DNA of 64,000 nt, taken from Alcanivorax sediminis. GTDB taxonomy: Bacteria > Pseudomonadota > Gammaproteobacteria > Pseudomonadales > Alcanivoracaceae. Location of the stretch: positions 1,612,001 through 1,676,000 of the forward strand of contig NZ_WIRE01000001.1 of the NCBI RefSeq assembly GCF_009601165.1. Reading direction: 5' to 3'. This document shows positions 36,883 to 46,300 of the stretch, one piece after another. Made by a program: the position numbers and the translations under genes. A model generated the notes under the pieces. The model searched no databases. It was not told where the DNA came from and saw only the letters and a program-made list of their open reading frames with translations. Numbering within the stretch: the first letter of the stretch is position 1; the number at the start of each line of letters is the position of its first letter.

Positions 36883-37064
36883 GATGATGACTCCTGTCGG
36901 GTGTTATCCCATTCCTCAAGTTCATCCCACAGCTTGTCGGCATCCCGAACCATACTGGCAATGGATGGCTTGGCGGCAGGGTTGGAGAAGCTGGCTGCCA
37001 GCGCGCGACTGGCACACTCGTATACAAACTCTTTTCGGCTCATGTCAGCAAGGGACTTGGTCAC
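36879..37064 (-). CDS. Small conserved-looking protein, 61 residues
   Basis: Short soluble protein (MTKSLADMSRKEFVYECASR; DADKLWDELEEWD) with no motif I recognise. It is supported by AGGAGA upstream of the ATG and a 4-nt overlap with the rhodanese gene. Codon use resembles neighbours. Function unknown. Confidence 0.65.
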   Translation of the reverse strand: MTKSLADMSRKEFVYECASRALAASFSNPAAKPSIASMVRDADKLWDELEEWDNTRQESSS

Positions 37065-37206
37065 GCTCTCTCCTTTTTTGTTCTTTTCCCCACGTTAGCA
37101 CTGCGAGGGAGGGGAGCATAGCGGTGGCGTCTAATCGGTGACTTTTGGGGTGTAACGGGCACAATAAGAGCCTGAATGACAGGCCCGTCTGCAAGGAGTC
37201 CGAACC

Positions 37207-37833
37207 ATGTCAGTACATGAAGTCAGCCATCCCCTGGTCAAACACAAGCTTGGCCTGCTGCGGCAGCAGAGCCTGAGCACCCGTAGCTTTCGTCAACTGA
37301 CGTCGGAGATCGGCAGTCTGTTGACCTACGAAGCGACCGGGGATCTGGAGCTGGAAGACTACAGTGTGGACACCTGGATGGGCCCGGCGCCGGCCCAACG
37401 GATCAAGGGGAAAAAAGTGACTGTGGTGCCTATCCTGCGTGCCGGGCTTGGTATGCTGGATGGTGTGCTGGAGCTGATTCCCAGTGCCAAGGTCAGCGTG
37501 GTGGGCGTGTATCGGGACGAGGAAACCCTGGAACCGGTGGCTTATTTCGAGAAGCTGGCCCACGACATCGACGAGCGCCTGGCGCTGGTCATTGATCCCA
37601 TGCTGGCCACAGGCGGGTCGCTGGTCGCCTGTATCGATATGCTCAAGAAAGCGGGCTGCCAGCAGATCCGCGCGTTGGTGCTGGTGGCCGCTCCTGAAGG
37701 GATCAAGAAGGTGCAGGCCGCCCATCCCGACGTGGAGATTTATACCGCATCGGTGGATCAGGGGCTGAATGCCGATGGCTACATCGTGCCAGGCCTGGGC
37801 GATGCCGGTGACAAAATCTTCGGGACCCGTTGA
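37207..37833 (+). CDS. upp: Uracil phosphoribosyltransferase
   Basis: Salvages uracil to UMP with PRPP; 208 residues, full length. It has [34 protein letters not shown], the PRPP loop [12 protein letters not shown] and the uracil-binding C-terminus [25 protein letters not shown] lies upstream. The uracil permease gene follows by 61 nt, a usual pairing for import and trapping of uracil. Confidence 0.97.
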   Translation: MSVHEVSHPLVKHKLGLLRQQSLSTRSFRQLTSEIGSLLTYEATGDLELEDYSVDTWMGPAPAQRIKGKKVTVVPILRAGLGMLDGVLELIPSAKVSVVGVYRDEETLEPVAYFEKLAHDIDERLALVIDPMLATGGSLVACIDMLKKAGCQQIRALVLVAAPEGIKKVQAAHPDVEIYTASVDQGLNADGYIVPGLGDAGDKIFGTR

Positions 37834-37894
37834 TTGGTCGAAGGCGCCATGTTGGCAGCCTGAATCACGAAGGAAATGGCGAGGGGAAGTGTTG

Positions 37895-39199
37895 ATGAAT
37901 CAGCCTGGCTTCTGGAACTGGAAAATTATCCTGATTGGCGCGCAGATGCTGTTTGTGGCCTTCGGCGCCATGGTGCTGATGCCGCTGCTGACGGGGCTGG
38001 ACCCCAGTGTCGCACTGTTTACTGCCGGGCTTGGCACGTTGCTGTTTCAGTGGATCACCCGACGTTCCATTCCCGTTTTCCTTGCGTCTTCCTTCGTGTT
38101 CGTTGCGCCTATCTCCCACGCAGTGAAGCAGTGGGGCGTGCCCGCCACCATGGGGGCGCTGTTTTGTACGGCCATTGTCTACGTGGTGCTGGGGGCTTTG
38201 GTGAAGTGGCGGGGGCCAGGCTTCCTGCACAAGTTGATGCCCCCCGTGGTGACCGGGCCGATCATCATGGTGATCGGGCTCAGCCTTGCCCCTACCGCGG
38301 TGAATTTCGCCATGGGCCTGGATGGCACTGGCGACATGGAGATGTTCCCTTATGCAGATGCCTTGCTGGTCTCCATGGCAGCCATGTTGACTACCTTGTT
38401 GGTGGCCACGCTGGGCCATGGTCTGTTCCGGCTGTTGCCGATCCTGTGTGGTGTGCTGGTGGGGTATCTCACCGCGTTGGCCATGGGCATGGTGGATTTC
38501 ACCACGGTCAGCCAGTCGCGCTGGCTGGAAGTGCCCGCCTTTATTGCCCCGACCTTTTACTGGCCTGCGATTCTGTTCATGGTCCCCGTGGCGCTGGCTC
38601 CGGCCATTGAGCATGTGGGGGATGTGCTGGCAATCAGTAACGTCACCGGCAACGACTATATACGCAAGCCCGGTCTGCATCGCACCCTCACCGGCGACGG
38701 TGTGGCGAGCATGGTGGCGGCCCTGTTTGGTGGCCCGCCCAATACCACCTATTCAGAGGTGACCGGAGCGGTGATGCTGACCCGGGTGTTCAATCCGGTG
38801 GTGATGACCTGGACTGCCCTGTTTGCCATTGGCCTGGCGTTTATCGGCAAGTTCGGGCAGTTGCTGCAGAGCATTCCTACCCCGGTGATGGGGGGCATCC
38901 TGATCCTCATGTTTGGCTCCATCGCCAGCGTGGGCATGAACACGCTGATCAAGGCCCGGGTGGACCTGCATGCCCAGCGTAACCTGGTGATTGTGGCGGT
39001 GACCCTGATCTTTGGTATTGGCGGCATGGTGGTGGGCAATGGCGATTTCACCCTGCAGGGCATCAGCCTGTGTGGGCTGGTGGCGGTCATTCTCAACCAG
39101 GTTTTACCGGATGCGCCTGTGGTGGCGGATGACCTCCATGAAGAGCAGGCGTTTGTTGATGACTTGCTGGAACATGCCAGAGAGAAGAAACAGCCATGA
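37895..39199 (+). CDS. uraA: Uracil permease (NCS2 family)
   Basis: Uracil:proton symporter of the NCS2 family, 434 residues with about 12-14 hydrophobic helices. Family motifs: FVFVAPISHAV, LMPPVVTGPIIMVIGLSLAP, AIEHVGDVLAISNVTGNDYI (with the substrate Glu in AIEH), GGPPNTTYSEVTGAVMLT and TPVMGGILILMFG. ATG 37895 is chosen over an upstream frame that runs through upp. Paired with upp. Confidence 0.94.
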   Translation: MNQPGFWNWKIILIGAQMLFVAFGAMVLMPLLTGLDPSVALFTAGLGTLLFQWITRRSIPVFLASSFVFVAPISHAVKQWGVPATMGALFCTAIVYVVLGALVKWRGPGFLHKLMPPVVTGPIIMVIGLSLAPTAVNFAMGLDGTGDMEMFPYADALLVSMAAMLTTLLVATLGHGLFRLLPILCGVLVGYLTALAMGMVDFTTVSQSRWLEVPAFIAPTFYWPAILFMVPVALAPAIEHVGDVLAISNVTGNDYIRKPGLHRTLTGDGVASMVAALFGGPPNTTYSEVTGAVMLTRVFNPVVMTWTALFAIGLAFIGKFGQLLQSIPTPVMGGILILMFGSIASVGMNTLIKARVDLHAQRNLVIVAVTLIFGIGGMVVGNGDFTLQGISLCGLVAVILNQVLPDAPVVADDLHEEQAFVDDLLEHAREKKQP

Positions 39200-39307
39200 A
39201 AATGTGGGCCTGGGCTGTTTGTAAAAAGCCGACCTGGGTTCTGCGACCGGAGCCGGCATTACAGTACAATCGGCTTCCTGTAATGGCATGACTGAATTGA
39301 TCGCTTG

Positions 39308-40099
39308 ATGAACCTGTCTTCACCCATCGGTATTTTCGACTCCGGCATTGGCGGCCTGTCTGTGGCCCGGGCGGTGCGCGAGCGTTTGCCCGGCGAAGAT
39401 ATTCTCTACGTAGCGGATTCCTGCCATGCGCCCTATGGCGACAAGGCCGATGATTTTATCCGTGATCGCATGCATGCGATTACCGAGGTGTTGCTGTCCC
39501 GCGGGGCCAAGGCGGTGGTGGTGGCCTGCAATACCGCTACCACGGCGGCCATTGCGCAGCTGCGTGACAGTTATGCCATTCCCATCATCGGCGTGGAGCC
39601 TGGGGTAAAGCCCGCGGTGGAGAGTACTCGTAGTGGTGTGGTGGGCGTTCTGGCCACACCGAGAACCCTGCAAACCCATTCCTTTGAAAGCCTGGCTGCG
39701 CGTTTCAGCAGTAATGTGAAATTGCTGGTGCAACCCTGTCCGCGTCTGGTTCACCAGATTGAAGCGCTGGATTTCGACAGCGTCATTACCCATGACCTGC
39801 TGCAGGAATATGTCTCTCCGCTGTTGGCAGAAGGGTCGGATACCATTGTGCTGGGCTGTACCCATTATCATTTTCTAGCCGAGCAGATTGCCGCCGTAGC
39901 GGGACCGGATGTGACCATCATCAGCACCCAGCAGGCAGTGGCACGGGAAGTGGCGCGGCGGCTGGAGCAGCACGGGTTACTGGCGGCAGGCGACAGGGAA
40001 GGACTGGCTGGGTTTGTTTCCACCGGGGATCAGGCTCGCTTCAGAACCCAGGTCGACACGCTATGGGGCGAGGGTGGAATGATTTACCCCTTTTCATAA
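39308..40099 (+). CDS. murI: Glutamate racemase
   Basis: Makes D-glutamate for peptidoglycan; 263 residues. It begins SPIGIFDSGIGGLSVARAV; the two catalytic cysteines are Cys74 in VVACNTATT and Cys184 in IVLGCTHYHFL, with DSCHAPYG and GVEPGVKPA between. An in-frame TTG codon precedes the ATG; I use the ATG. Independent of upp-uraA by a 108-nt gap. Confidence 0.97.
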   Translation: MNLSSPIGIFDSGIGGLSVARAVRERLPGEDILYVADSCHAPYGDKADDFIRDRMHAITEVLLSRGAKAVVVACNTATTAAIAQLRDSYAIPIIGVEPGVKPAVESTRSGVVGVLATPRTLQTHSFESLAARFSSNVKLLVQPCPRLVHQIEALDFDSVITHDLLQEYVSPLLAEGSDTIVLGCTHYHFLAEQIAAVAGPDVTIISTQQAVAREVARRLEQHGLLAAGDREGLAGFVSTGDQARFRTQVDTLWGEGGMIYPFS

Positions 40100-40138
40100 A
40101 TACCGATATGGCCAGGAGCTGGCTGTAGGCGGTGTTTC

Positions 40139-40187
40139 GCGTCAGGCATCCGGCGTCCAGCTTCAGGCGTCCAGCTTCAGGCGTCCT
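40139..40187. repeat. Module C3: seven GCGTCNR-type heptamers
   Basis: Seven units in strict register fill 40139-40187: GCGTCAG, GCATCCG, then GCGTCCA/GCTTCAG alternating twice, then GCGTCCT. The last bases merge into the left arm of the 65-bp palindrome that follows. No inverted partner lies on the other side. Confidence 0.8.
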
Positions 40188-40249
40188 TAAAGCGGACACA
40201 AAAAAAACGCCCTGCAATGCAGGGCGTTTTTTTTGTGTCCGCTTTAAGG
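40185..40249. terminator. Perfect 65-bp palindromic terminator, murI/pfk
   Basis: Arms of 32 bp (40185-40216 and 40218-40249) match perfectly around a single A. The core ACGCCCTGCA-A-TGCAGGGCGT is flanked by A8 and T8, giving a strong terminator on both strands, and the stem continues outward through GTGTCCGCTTTAAGG, far beyond what termination needs. It serves the convergent murI and phosphofructokinase genes. Confidence 0.93.
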
Positions 40250-40253
40250 CTCA

Positions 40254-41516
40254 TTACACCTCAAAGTGATCGTTCAGCTTCTTGGCCACCGGCACCAGCT
40301 TGAGCTTGGCGAACTGGGGCAGGCCGTCCTTGTAGGGAGGGTAGGACTCGCCACCGATGAGCGGTTGCAGGTATTCACGCGCCGCCGGGGTGATGCCGAA
40401 GCCATCCTTGGTGATGAACTTGCGGGGCATGGCTTTTTCCACGTTGGCCACTTTCTTCAGCGGTGCTTCGCCAATGGTCCAGCTGTATTTCTTGGTCTTC
40501 TTGCGTTCGATGGTGGGCATCACCGCGTTTTTGCCTGCCACGGCGAATTCCACGGCGGCGCGGCCTACGGCATAGGCCTGCTCCATGTCAGTAGCAGAAC
40601 CAATGTGGCGAGCGGCACGCTGCAGGTAATCGCTCACTGCCCAGTGATATTTGTAGCCCAGCTCGTCTTTCACCATCTGGGCAATCACCGGGGCAACACC
40701 GCCCAATTGCTTGTGACCGAAGGCATCAGTGGTGCCTGCGTCGGCCAGGAAGGTCCCGTCTTCGTAACGAGCGCCTTCGGAGACCACGATCACGCAGTAA
40801 CCCACTTTCTTCACGGTGGCCTCGACCTTCTTCATGAAAGCCGCCTTGTCGAAGGCGATTTCCGGGAACAGGATCAGGTGCGGAGCGTCGTCGTTTTCTT
40901 CCTTGGCCAGACCGGCGGCAGCAGCAATCCAGCCTGCGTGGCGACCCATCACTTCCATCACGAACACCTTGGTGGAGGTGGCGCACATGCTGGCCACGTC
41001 CAGCGCCGCTTCGCGGCAGCTCACGGCGGTGTACTTGGCCACGGAACCGAAGCCAGGGGACACGTCGGTGAAGGGCAGATCGTTGTCCACGGTCTTGGGC
41101 ACGTGGATGGCCTGGATCGGGTAGCCCATCTTCTCGGACAGCTGTGACACCTTCAGGCAGGTATCCGCAGAGTCGCCGCCGCCGTTGTAAAAGAAGTAGC
41201 CGATGTTGTGGGCCTTGAACACTTCGATCAGACGCTCGTACTCGCGCTGGGAAGTTTTCAGGTCCTTGAGCTTGTAGCGGCAGGAACCGAAAGCGCCACC
41301 GGGGGTGTACTTGAGCGCGTCGATGGCGCTTTTGCTTTCCTTGCTGGTGTCGATCAGTTCTTCCGTGAGGGCACCGATAATGCCGTTACGGCCGGCATAG
41401 ACCTTGCCGATCACATCCTTGTTCTCGCGTGCGGCTTCGATAACACCGGCGGCGGAAGCATTGATGACAGCGGTAACACCGCCGGACTGAGCGTAGAAAG
41501 CGTTTTTACGCGCCAT
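40254..41516 (-). CDS. 6-phosphofructokinase, probably PPi-dependent
   Basis: A 420-residue phosphofructokinase-family enzyme. The phosphoryl-donor loop reads NGGGDSADT (111-119) where ATP enzymes have GGDGS and common PPi enzymes GGDDS. The catalytic block is PKTVDND (140-146), with the Lys that marks PPi-dependent enzymes rather than the Gly of ATP enzymes. Also MEVMGRHAGWIAAA and SDYLQRAARHIGS. PPi use would make the step reversible. The gene is monocistronic. Donor specificity is inferred from the two motifs only. Confidence 0.88.
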   Translation of the reverse strand: MARKNAFYAQSGGVTAVINASAAGVIEAARENKDVIGKVYAGRNGIIGALTEELIDTSKESKSAIDALKYTPGGAFGSCRYKLKDLKTSQREYERLIEVFKAHNIGYFFYNGGGDSADTCLKVSQLSEKMGYPIQAIHVPKTVDNDLPFTDVSPGFGSVAKYTAVSCREAALDVASMCATSTKVFVMEVMGRHAGWIAAAAGLAKEENDDAPHLILFPEIAFDKAAFMKKVEATVKKVGYCVIVVSEGARYEDGTFLADAGTTDAFGHKQLGGVAPVIAQMVKDELGYKYHWAVSDYLQRAARHIGSATDMEQAYAVGRAAVEFAVAGKNAVMPTIERKKTKKYSWTIGEAPLKKVANVEKAMPRKFITKDGFGITPAAREYLQPLIGGESYPPYKDGLPQFAKLKLVPVAKKLNDHFEV

Positions 41517-41595
41517 GTGACAGACCCCTTGATTCGATTTGCGTGCATTCTAGCGAAGGCGGGGCGGAAACACACCCGATGTTGTCGGACGAAGC

Positions 41596-41754
41596 AGCTG
41601 CAAGCCACAAGCGTCAAGCTACAAGGCGCGGTTTCAGGCTACCGCATCGACGATGCTGTGCCCGCGACCATGGCGTTGTGGTTCGCGGAGAAAGCGTTCA
41701 AGGTGTGGCGATGCAGGTGCTCGTGTTGCAGCTTGAAGCTTGTAGCTTGTCCCT
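41596..41754. repeat. Module D1: inverted AAGCTNC-type heptamers
   Basis: Left: AGCTGCA, AGCCACA, AGCGTCA, AGCTACA, AGGCGCG (41596-41630). Right: TGCAGCT, TGAAGCT, TGTAGCT, TGTCCCT (41727-41754). The segment just inside the right arm, CTCGTGTTG, recurs in module D2. The spacer 41517-41794 holds no gene. Confidence 0.75.
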
Positions 41755-41794
41755 CCGCTTGCCTTTCCCTCCCGCTCTGGAAGAATAGCCTCCC

Positions 41795-42319
41795 ATGAAA
41801 GCTTTGATGACTTTGTTCTGGCGGCTGGCGATTTTTCGGGCCGGGCCGGAAGATACGCCGTATTCCCCCACCATTCTTGCCGTGGTGTTGATGATGTGGA
41901 CTGGCCTGCAGCTGGTGGTTGGTCTGTCTCAGAACGATGTGCCGGCGGGGCTGTTGCTGGTCAGTCAGTGGCTGGCGTTGGGCATACTGCTCTTTAGTAC
42001 TCTGGTGTTGTTGTCCTTCAAGGGGTTGGCTGGCCGCTGGATGCAGACGGCTATCGCCTTGGTGGGTGTGGACGTGGTGCTTTCTATCGTCAACCTGCCG
42101 TTGCTGGCGGCGGGCGTTCTGCTGGGTGGGGCCTCAGGAGGTCTCGAGGTCTTCTATCTGTTGCTGGTCAGTTGGCAGCTGGCTGCCCAGGCATTCATTT
42201 TTCACCGCGCCCTGAATGTGGGTCCGTTCCTCGGGCTGGCCATTGCCATGATGTTGCTGGTGCTGAGTTTCGGCACCATTGCGACGGTGCTGCCTTCCGT
42301 GCTGGTGCCTGCGTCCTAG
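41795..42319 (+). CDS. Membrane protein of unknown function
   Basis: A 174-residue protein with four strongly hydrophobic helices (about 27-45, 52-75, 84-112, 145-168). The first residues (MKALMTLFWRLAIFRAGPED) look like an amphipathic lead. I do not recognise a family; short integral membrane proteins annotated as Yip1-like have a comparable profile, but I cannot confirm that. It stands alone between repeat modules D1 and B5. Confidence 0.7.
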   Translation: MKALMTLFWRLAIFRAGPEDTPYSPTILAVVLMMWTGLQLVVGLSQNDVPAGLLLVSQWLALGILLFSTLVLLSFKGLAGRWMQTAIALVGVDVVLSIVNLPLLAAGVLLGGASGGLEVFYLLLVSWQLAAQAFIFHRALNVGPFLGLAIAMMLLVLSFGTIATVLPSVLVPAS

Positions 42320-42354
42320 CATTGGTCTCCTGTCTGGGGTCGGGGCTCAAGGAC

Positions 42355-42453
42355 CGAGTTACGAGAAGCGAGTTTCGAAAATCAAAACCTGACCCGGATA
42401 CGGGCTGTTGTTTGCCTTTCGCTCCTCGTCACTCGTACCTCGAAACTGCTTCT
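42355..42453. repeat. Module B5: inverted TCGAAAC-type heptamers
   Basis: Left: CGAGTTA, CGAGAAG, CGAGTTT, CGAAAAT (42355-42382). Right: TCGCTCC, TCGTCAC, TCGTACC, TCGAAAC, TGCTTCT (42419-42453). The right array ends on the first base of the stop codon of the convergent response-regulator gene. Inside is GACCCGGATACGGGCTG, a small hairpin. Confidence 0.75.
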
Positions 42454-43343
42454 CAATACCGAGTCAGATACTGAATCACCATGGCCGCCGCCGCGGTGCG
42501 GTTTTCCACCCCCAGCTTGCGGAAGATCTGTTCCAGGTGCTTGTTCACGGTCCGTGGGCTCAGTTCCAGGATCTGGGCAATTTCCCGGTTGGTCTTGCCG
42601 TGGGCGATCCACACCAGTACCTGGGCTTCGCGTTGGGTGACGTGCAGGGAATTTTTCAGTAGCTCCAGTTCCGCATCGCTGTCGATATGGAGCAGGCGGA
42701 ACAGATGCTCGCCGGCTTCCGATTGCCCCAGATAACGCAGCTGCAGGTTGCCGGGTAGTTGGTTGAGTTGCTGTCCCGGCTCCGGGCTGTGTCGCAGCCA
42801 CTGCCCCACCTGCTCCGAGAGTGCGTCCCGCTCCACGTCGGTTTTTTCCAGAAGCTGATCCACCTGCGGCGTGCCCCAGCGCCATCGCCCTGTGTTGTCC
42901 GTGGAAAAACTGCTTTGCCCAAGCCGATCCAGGGTGGTGTGTGCACTTTGGGTCATGCGTGCGTTATTCAGGTGCACCTTGATACGGGCAATCAATTCGT
43001 TGGGGCGCACGGGCTTGGTGACGTAATCCACGCCGCCAGCTTCCAGGCCACGCACCACATCGGCGCTTTCGGTCAGGCCGGTCATGAAGATCACCGGTAC
43101 GGAAGACAGCATCGGGTTCTGCTTCAGTCGGCGACAGGTCTCGAAACCGTCCAGGTTTGGCATCAGGGCATCCATGAGAATCAGGTCCGGCGTCATCTTC
43201 TCGGCAATGCCCAGTGCCTGTTCACCTTCCAGGGCAATCAGTGCCGTCAGGCCGGCCTGATCCAGCGCCTGGTGAATCATGCCGAGGGAGTCCGGTGAAT
43301 CATCCACTACCAGGATAAGGTCTTTCCGTTGAGCGGCGCTCAT
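42453..43343 (-). CDS. LuxR-type response regulator of the amide/urea island
   Basis: A 296-residue regulator: receiver (1-120) with VVDDS, phospho-acceptor Asp58 in LILMDALMPNLDG and Lys in YVTKPVRP; a linker of about 100 residues; and a LuxR/FixJ helix-turn-helix (about 235-290, VTQREAQVLVWIAHGKTNRE; LELSPRTVNKHLEQIFRKLG). It overlaps the permease-kinase gene by 4 nt, so they form a two-component pair. It is the best candidate to bind the palindromes upstream of urtA and fmdA. Confidence 0.93.
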   Translation of the reverse strand: MSAAQRKDLILVVDDSPDSLGMIHQALDQAGLTALIALEGEQALGIAEKMTPDLILMDALMPNLDGFETCRRLKQNPMLSSVPVIFMTGLTESADVVRGLEAGGVDYVTKPVRPNELIARIKVHLNNARMTQSAHTTLDRLGQSSFSTDNTGRWRWGTPQVDQLLEKTDVERDALSEQVGQWLRHSPEPGQQLNQLPGNLQLRYLGQSEAGEHLFRLLHIDSDAELELLKNSLHVTQREAQVLVWIAHGKTNREIAQILELSPRTVNKHLEQIFRKLGVENRTAAAAMVIQYLTRY

Positions 43344-46300
43344 GAGGCATTCTCCAGCAGGCGGATTACCGCCTGAAAATCGTACAGGGTCAGTCGGGAA
43401 TCCAGATCTGCTGCCAGTGTGTCCGGCAGCAGCCCTTGGGCTTTTGCCTGATGAAGACGCTCGCGCAGACCAGAGAGGTGGCCGATCTCGGCCAGAGCCA
43501 GCAGTTCATCGCGCACGTCCTGGTCAAGAGAGGCATGCGGTTCAGCAGTGACCACCGGGATGCGTTTGGGCTCGGTGGCTTGGTGTAGCCAGCCAAGATT
43601 GAGCAGGCGAGCAAAGCTGTCCAGTAGCGCGCTCAGTTTCAGGGGTTTGGTCAGGTAATCGTTGTGCATGCCGTCAGGGATGTCCGGGTGATTCTCCCGG
43701 GCGTTGGCAGACAGCATGACGATGGGACCACGGTAGCCCTGGCGGCGAATGTGTTGCACCGTTTCCCAGCCATTCATGCCGGGCATGGAAATATCCATGA
43801 GTATCAGGTCCGGCTGGGTATGCCGGGCCAGCTGCATGCCGGTTTCTCCGTCTGGAGCCTCGTTGATGATGAAGCCCAGCGGCGTCAGCAGGTCGCTGAT
43901 CAGGCCACGATGAGACGGATCATCATCCACCACCAGCAGGCTTTTGCGTTCGCCGGTATAGCCGATCACCGGGCGCCGTTCCGGGTTCACCGGGTCGGGG
44001 CCGTTGAGACGCGAGAGCATCACCGACAGGCGGAACTCGCTGCCTTGACCGGGTACGCTGCTGACCTGGATATCGCCGCCCATGATGTCGGCCAGCAGTT
44101 TGGTAATGGTCAGCCCGAGACCGGTGCCGTGGACACTGGGGATGCCGGGTTTTCGCACTCGCTCGAAGGGCCTGAAAATCCGCTGCAAGTCTTCCTCGTC
44201 AATGCCGACACCGGTATCGGCAATGCGGAATTCCGCCACCTGATTGCGATAGCGGAAGGTCATGGTCACCTGACCTTCGCGGGTGAATTTGATGGCATTG
44301 GAGAGTAGGTTGATCAGAATCTGGCGAAGCCGCTTTTCATCCGTGGTGACCCAATTGGGGATGGTGCTCTTGCTGAGGAATTCAAAGCCGATGCCTTTCT
44401 CGGCGGCCTGCAGCTGGAACATGGTGACGAGCTCATCAATCAGCTCCGGCACACACACCTGGTTGCGATACAGCTCCAGCCGGCCGGCCTCAATCTTGGA
44501 AATTTCCAACAACCCTTCAATCAGGTCAGAAAGGTGCTCGGTGCTGCGACGGATCGCGCCGATGGCATCGCGGCGGTTTTCGGGAATGGTAGGGTCCTGC
44601 TCCAGAAGCTGGGCATAACCGAAGGCGGCATTGAGCGGTGAGCGCAGTTCGTGACTGAGACCGGTGAGGTAGCGACTCTTGGCCTGGTTGGCGGCTTCAG
44701 CCAGTTCCTTTGCCTTTTGCAGTTCCCGGTCTGTCTTTTCGTGGGCCTTGATCTCTTCCATTAACATGCGGGTCTGGCGGCGGCTCTCCTCCTGGGCCAC
44801 CACCCGGCTTTCGTGGGCAAGGACAAATAGCCAGGCGATCACGCCACTGATGATGATGAGGATGGCGAACACCTTGGTGAGCGTATCGGCCATCAGGATT
44901 TTGACATGGGGGTCGACGACCGGAATCTGGTAGTACACCAGCGCCAGGAAGCCACTCATGATCAGGGTGATAGTGACTAGCAGGCCAAGGAAGTGACCCA
45001 GCCGTGAACGCAAGTGGCTGATCAGGCCAGCCGGGAGGAAGCCTCCGACCCAGTCGATAACTTGTTCAGAGACGCGCGCGTTGGTCTTGCAGCTATCGTT
45101 ACAGCGGGCATCCAGCGAACAGCACAGCGAGCAGATCGGGCCGTTGTAGGCAGGGCAGAAGGCCATGTCTTCCCGATCGAAGGTGTGCTCGCAAATACAG
45201 CAAGCGCGACCTTCCAGTTCTCGGCTGGAGTCCGGTGTGCGAGCAATGTAATAGCGGCTGCGGGTCAGAATGGCCAGCAAGGGCGTGGTGATGAAGGTGC
45301 TGGCCAGCGCAATGAACGAGGCCAGTGCATGGATGGTTTCGCCCCAGACGCCGGTCATGGCGCTGAGGCCGATGCCGGTGGCGATGAGCATGGAACCAAA
45401 ACCCACCGGGTTCAGGTCATACAGATAGGCGCGTTTGAACTCGATATGTTTTGGGCTCAGACCCAGTGGCTTGTTGATCACCAGATCCGCCACCAGCGCG
45501 CCCATCCAGCCCACCGCCACCATGGCGTAGCTGCCCAGAATGGATTCAAACGCCCGGTAGATCCCGATTTCCATCAGCACCAGGGCGATCACCACATTGA
45601 ACACCAGCCACACCACCCGGCCGGGGTGGCTGTGGGTGAGTCGGGAAAAGAAGTTGGACCAGGCGATGGAGCCCGCGTAGGCGTTGGTCACGTTGATCTT
45701 GAGCTGGGAGAGAATCACGAAGATACCGGCCAGTGCCAGCAGCATGGTGGGGTTGGTGGTGATATGGCTGAATGCCACCAGATACATGTGCATGGGCTCC
45801 TGAGCCTGCTCCAGCGGCAGGCCGTGGTAGAACGCCAGCACGGCCAGGAACGAGCCCGCGAGAATCTTGAGCCCGCCGAGTACGGCCCAGCCTGGTCCGC
45901 CACACAGCAGGGCGAGCCACCAGCGCCCGCGTTTGCCTTTCTGCGCTTCCGGCATGAAGCGCAGAAAATCCACTTGTTCCCCGATTTGGGCCACCAGCGA
46001 AAACATTACCGTGGCACCTGCGCCGAACATGACCAGATTGAATCCGCCGGTGCTGTTATTCAGCCCTTCGAAAGAGGCCCAGCGCGGCAGGGTGGAGGGG
46101 TCCTGCAGCAGGATGAAGACGAAAGGGAGTAGCTGCAGGATCGTCCAGACCGGCTGTGTCCACAGCTGGAAACGGGTCAGGGTGGTAATACCGTGGATCA
46201 CCAGAGGAATGGCCACCAGAGAGCTGACCAGATAGCCGATCGTCGGTGGGATGCCGAACAGGATCTCCAGCGCCATGGCCATGATGGCGGCTTCCAGCGC

